From positions 124,001 through 188,000 of the forward strand of contig NZ_BDAV01000017.1 of the NCBI RefSeq assembly GCF_001612635.1: a stretch of 64,000 nt of DNA, read 5' to 3'. The notes under the pieces are model-generated. The model saw only the letters and a list, made by a program, of their open reading frames with translations, was not told the DNA's origin and ran no database searches. Source of the DNA: Nocardia africana NBRC 100379. Lineage in GTDB: Bacteria; Actinomycetota; Actinomycetes; Mycobacteriales; Mycobacteriaceae. Shown one piece after another: positions 61,831 to 64,000 of this stretch (position 1 is its first letter; every line of letters begins with the position of its first letter). A program made the translations under genes and the position numbers.

Positions 61831-63273
61831 CTACTTCTTCGAGCGATCCCGCTTCTCGCGCACACGCACCGAGATGCGGACCGGGGAACCGTCGAAACCG
61901 AATTCCTCACGCAGGCGGCGCTCCAGGAAACGCCGGTAGCCCGCCTCCAGGAATCCGGTGGTGAACAGCACGAACGTCGGCGGCCGGGTGGTCGCCTGGG
62001 TCGCGAACAGTACGCGCGGCAACCGCCCGCCCCGCATCGGCGGCGGCGTCGCCGCGATGACCTCCTTGAGCCAGGTGTTGAGCCGGCCAGTGGGGATCCG
62101 CTGGTCCCAGGATTCGAGCGCGGTTTCCATGGCGGGAACGAGCTTTTGAACCGCGCGGCCGGTGTGGGCGGAGATGTTCACCCGCTGTGCCCACGGCACC
62201 CGCACCAGTTCGCGCTCCACCTCACGCTCGAGCTGGTAGCGGCGATCCTCGTCGACCAGATCCCACTTGTTGAACGCGAGCACGAGCGCGCGACCGGCGT
62301 CGGCGACCATGCCGATCACGCGCAGATCCTGTTCGGTGATCGGTTCGGAGGCATCGATCAGCATGATCGCGACCTCCGCGGCCTCGATGGCGGCCTTGGT
62401 GCGCAACGAGGCGTAGAACTCCGTGCCATCGGCCGTTCCGACCTTGCGGCGCAGACCTGCGGTATCGACGAAACGCCATGTCTTGCCGCCCAATTCGACC
62501 AGCGAGTCGACCGGATCGACCGTCGTTCCGGCCACGTCGTGCACCACGGAACGTTCGTCACCGGACAGCTTGTTCAGCAGGCTGGACTTGCCGACATTCG
62601 GCTTGCCGACCAGGGCCACGCGCCGCGGGCCCCCTCCCCCGGTACCCTCGCGCGGAGTTTCCGGCAGCACCGCCAGGACATCGTCGAGCAGATCGCCGGT
62701 ACCGCGACCGTGCGCCGCCGACACCATCCGCGGCTCCCCCAGCCCGAGCGACCACAGTACGGCCGCATCGGCCTCGGCCTTCTCGCCGTCGACCTTGTTG
62801 GCGACCAGGATCACCGGAGTCTTGGAGCGGCGCAATGCCTTCACCGCCGCCTCGTCGGTCGCGGTCGCACCCACGGTGGCGTCCACGACCAGCAGGATCG
62901 CATCGGCGGTCTGCATCGCCAGTTCGGCCTGCCGGGCCACCGCCTGCTGCAGCCCCTTGGCGTCGGGCTCCCAGCCGCCGGTGTCCTGCACCAGGAAGCG
63001 ACGACCCGCCCAGCTCGCCTCGTACGACACCCGGTCACGAGTGACGCCCGGGATGTCCTCCACGACCGCCTCACGGCGGCCCAGGATCCGGTTCACCAGC
63101 GTCGATTTGCCGACGTTCGGGCGACCGACGACGGCCACGGTGGGCATCGGCACATGGTCGTGCGCGTCCGCGTCACCCTCGAAATCGGCGATTTCCCAAT
63201 CGGTTTCGTCGGTCCAGATACCGTCGCCGGCGAGCGTGTCGGAATTCGAACTCGGTGTCACACTCGGGCTCAT
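61831..63273 (-). CDS. der: GTPase Der (EngA), ribosome assembly
   Basis: A 480-residue protein with two GTPase domains in tandem and a KH-like C-terminus. First domain: VVGRPNVGKSTLVNRIL, DTGGW, NKVDG. Second: LVGKPNVGKSSLLNKLSGDE, DTAGLRR, NKWDL. C-terminal RVLFATQATTRPPTFVLFTT. Der is essential for 50S subunit maturation. An acidic N-terminal extension of about 43 residues is usual for actinobacteria. ATG 63273 overlaps the cmk stop by four bases. Confidence 0.98.
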   Translation of the reverse strand: MSPSVTPSSNSDTLAGDGIWTDETDWEIADFEGDADAHDHVPMPTVAVVGRPNVGKSTLVNRILGRREAVVEDIPGVTRDRVSYEASWAGRRFLVQDTGGWEPDAKGLQQAVARQAELAMQTADAILLVVDATVGATATDEAAVKALRRSKTPVILVANKVDGEKAEADAAVLWSLGLGEPRMVSAAHGRGTGDLLDDVLAVLPETPREGTGGGGPRRVALVGKPNVGKSSLLNKLSGDERSVVHDVAGTTVDPVDSLVELGGKTWRFVDTAGLRRKVGTADGTEFYASLRTKAAIEAAEVAIMLIDASEPITEQDLRVIGMVADAGRALVLAFNKWDLVDEDRRYQLEREVERELVRVPWAQRVNISAHTGRAVQKLVPAMETALESWDQRIPTGRLNTWLKEVIAATPPPMRGGRLPRVLFATQATTRPPTFVLFTTGFLEAGYRRFLERRLREEFGFDGSPVRISVRVREKRDRSKK

Positions 63274-63995
63274 CTGCGCTCTCCCACCGTAATCTGCTGC
63301 GCCACAACCCGGTACAGCTCGTCGATGACCTGGTCCATGCTCAGCTCGCTGGTGTCGACCTGCACCGCGTCCGCGGCCGGGCGCAGCGGCGATACCGCGC
63401 GGGTGGAGTCCAGATTGTCGCGGCGCTGCACATCGGCCAGCACCGCTTCGTAATCGTCGCCGCGGCCCTCGGCGATGTTCTGCTGATTGCGCCGCGCCGC
63501 GCGGGCCTGGGCCGACGCGGTCAGATAGATCTTGGCGTCGGCATCGGGCAGCACGACCGTGCCGATATCGCGGCCCTCGACCACGATGCGCCCGGCCGCG
63601 GCCGCGATCTCCCGCTGCAGGGCGACGAGCTGCGTCCGCACCTCGGCCACCGCGGAGACGGCGGAGACCGCCTTGGTCACCGCGTCGCCGCGAATCTCGG
63701 CGGAGACGTCCTCGCCGTCGAGTTCGATCAGCTCGTGGCCGGGATCGGTGCCGATGGTGAGCGGCAGGTCCTTGACCGCGGCCGCGATCTCGGCGGGATC
63801 GGTCAGCTCGACACCGCTGCGCAGCACCCGCAGTGTCGCGACGCGATACATCGCGCCGGTGTCGAGATAGCGTGCGTCGAGCCGCGCCGCGAGACGGCGC
63901 GACACGCTCGACTTGCCGGTGCCCGAAGGCCCGTCCATGGCGACGACGAGTTCCGCGCCAGGGATGCCGTCGTCGCCGATGCCGGATTCCACCAC
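63270..63995 (-). CDS. cmk: cytidylate kinase
   Basis: A 241-residue enzyme phosphorylating CMP/dCMP with ATP. VVAMDGPSGTGKSSVSRRLA is the P-loop, RYLDTGAMYRVATLRVL and IVVEGRDIGTVVLPDADAKI-YLTA bind nucleotides, and RDNLDSTRAVSPLRPAADAV forms the lid and CMP-binding region. The start (GTG 63995 or 63992) lies at the window edge, so the N-terminus may extend further. Overlaps der (ATGA), the common actinobacterial arrangement. Confidence 0.95.
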   Translation of the reverse strand: MVESGIGDDGIPGAELVVAMDGPSGTGKSSVSRRLAARLDARYLDTGAMYRVATLRVLRSGVELTDPAEIAAAVKDLPLTIGTDPGHELIELDGEDVSAEIRGDAVTKAVSAVSAVAEVRTQLVALQREIAAAAGRIVVEGRDIGTVVLPDADAKIYLTASAQARAARRNQQNIAEGRGDDYEAVLADVQRRDNLDSTRAVSPLRPAADAVQVDTSELSMDQVIDELYRVVAQQITVGERR

Positions 63996-64000
63996 GTCAC

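Overview
The window looks like chromosome of a mycolic-acid-forming actinomycete, most likely Nocardia or a close relative. The DNA is very GC-rich with strong GC3 bias. It carries an antigen-85-type mycolyltransferase, a Culp-type cutinase, GTP-dependent PEP carboxykinase, many one-component regulators (PadR, MarR, MerR, ArsR, AraC, TetR, HxlR, PucR, LuxR, WYL), and the housekeeping pair cmk-der at the right edge. This is inferred from gene content; no rRNA or marker gene settles the genus.

Left edge (1-7 kb): the 3' part of a nonribosomal peptide synthetase (C-terminal C domain, A, PCP, E) runs in frame into a tryptophan 2,3-dioxygenase-like domain. It is followed by a kynurenine-formamidase-like hydrolase, so the locus probably makes a kynurenine-containing peptide. 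A PadR regulator, a frameshifted DUF998 membrane protein and a DUF1579-like protein follow.

7-10 kb is a worn region ending at tRNA-Pro(GGG). It holds remnants of a MarR regulator, an AraC regulator and a phage-type integrase, plus an intact MerR-like regulator and a Tat/lipoprotein metallo-beta-lactamase-fold hydrolase. It reads like a decayed integrated element.

10-34 kb is mixed accessory and metabolic DNA: two large regulators; a cutinase facing a 26-codon amphipathic peptide ORF; epoxide hydrolase with a divergent WYL regulator; an ArsR-pckG-SulP cluster; membrane proteins; an MFS-ArsR pair with a 32-bp operator; an ECF42 sigma factor with its DGPF/YCII partner; and an ABC-F protein that is frameshifted and preceded by a 9-codon leader ORF.

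35-52 kb is the most interesting part. After an MFS-TetR pair and a SnoaL-like gene lies a regulatory region with six copies of ATAACnnTGTCA. Then comes a tightly packed seven-gene operon: fully reducing type I PKS (KS-AT-DH-ER-KR-ACP, no thioesterase), alpha-oxoamine synthase, UnbV, UnbU, UnbL/DUF1702 (the three accessory proteins of enediyne clusters), a 3-ketosphinganine-reductase-like SDR, and a UbiA-type prenyltransferase. PKS + oxoamine synthase + ketosphinganine reductase is the logic of fungal fumonisin biosynthesis. Joined to the UnbV/U/L trio and a UbiA enzyme, it suggests an undescribed bacterial aminopolyketide (sphingoid-like) lipid pathway.

52-64 kb holds a chagasin-like protease inhibitor, a PF04672-type methyltransferase, a PAS-GGDEF-EAL protein, two MFS exporters (one with a divergent MerR and a 22-bp dyad in its promoter), a mycolyltransferase, a repeat-bearing intergenic region with a small membrane-peptide ORF, and der-cmk.
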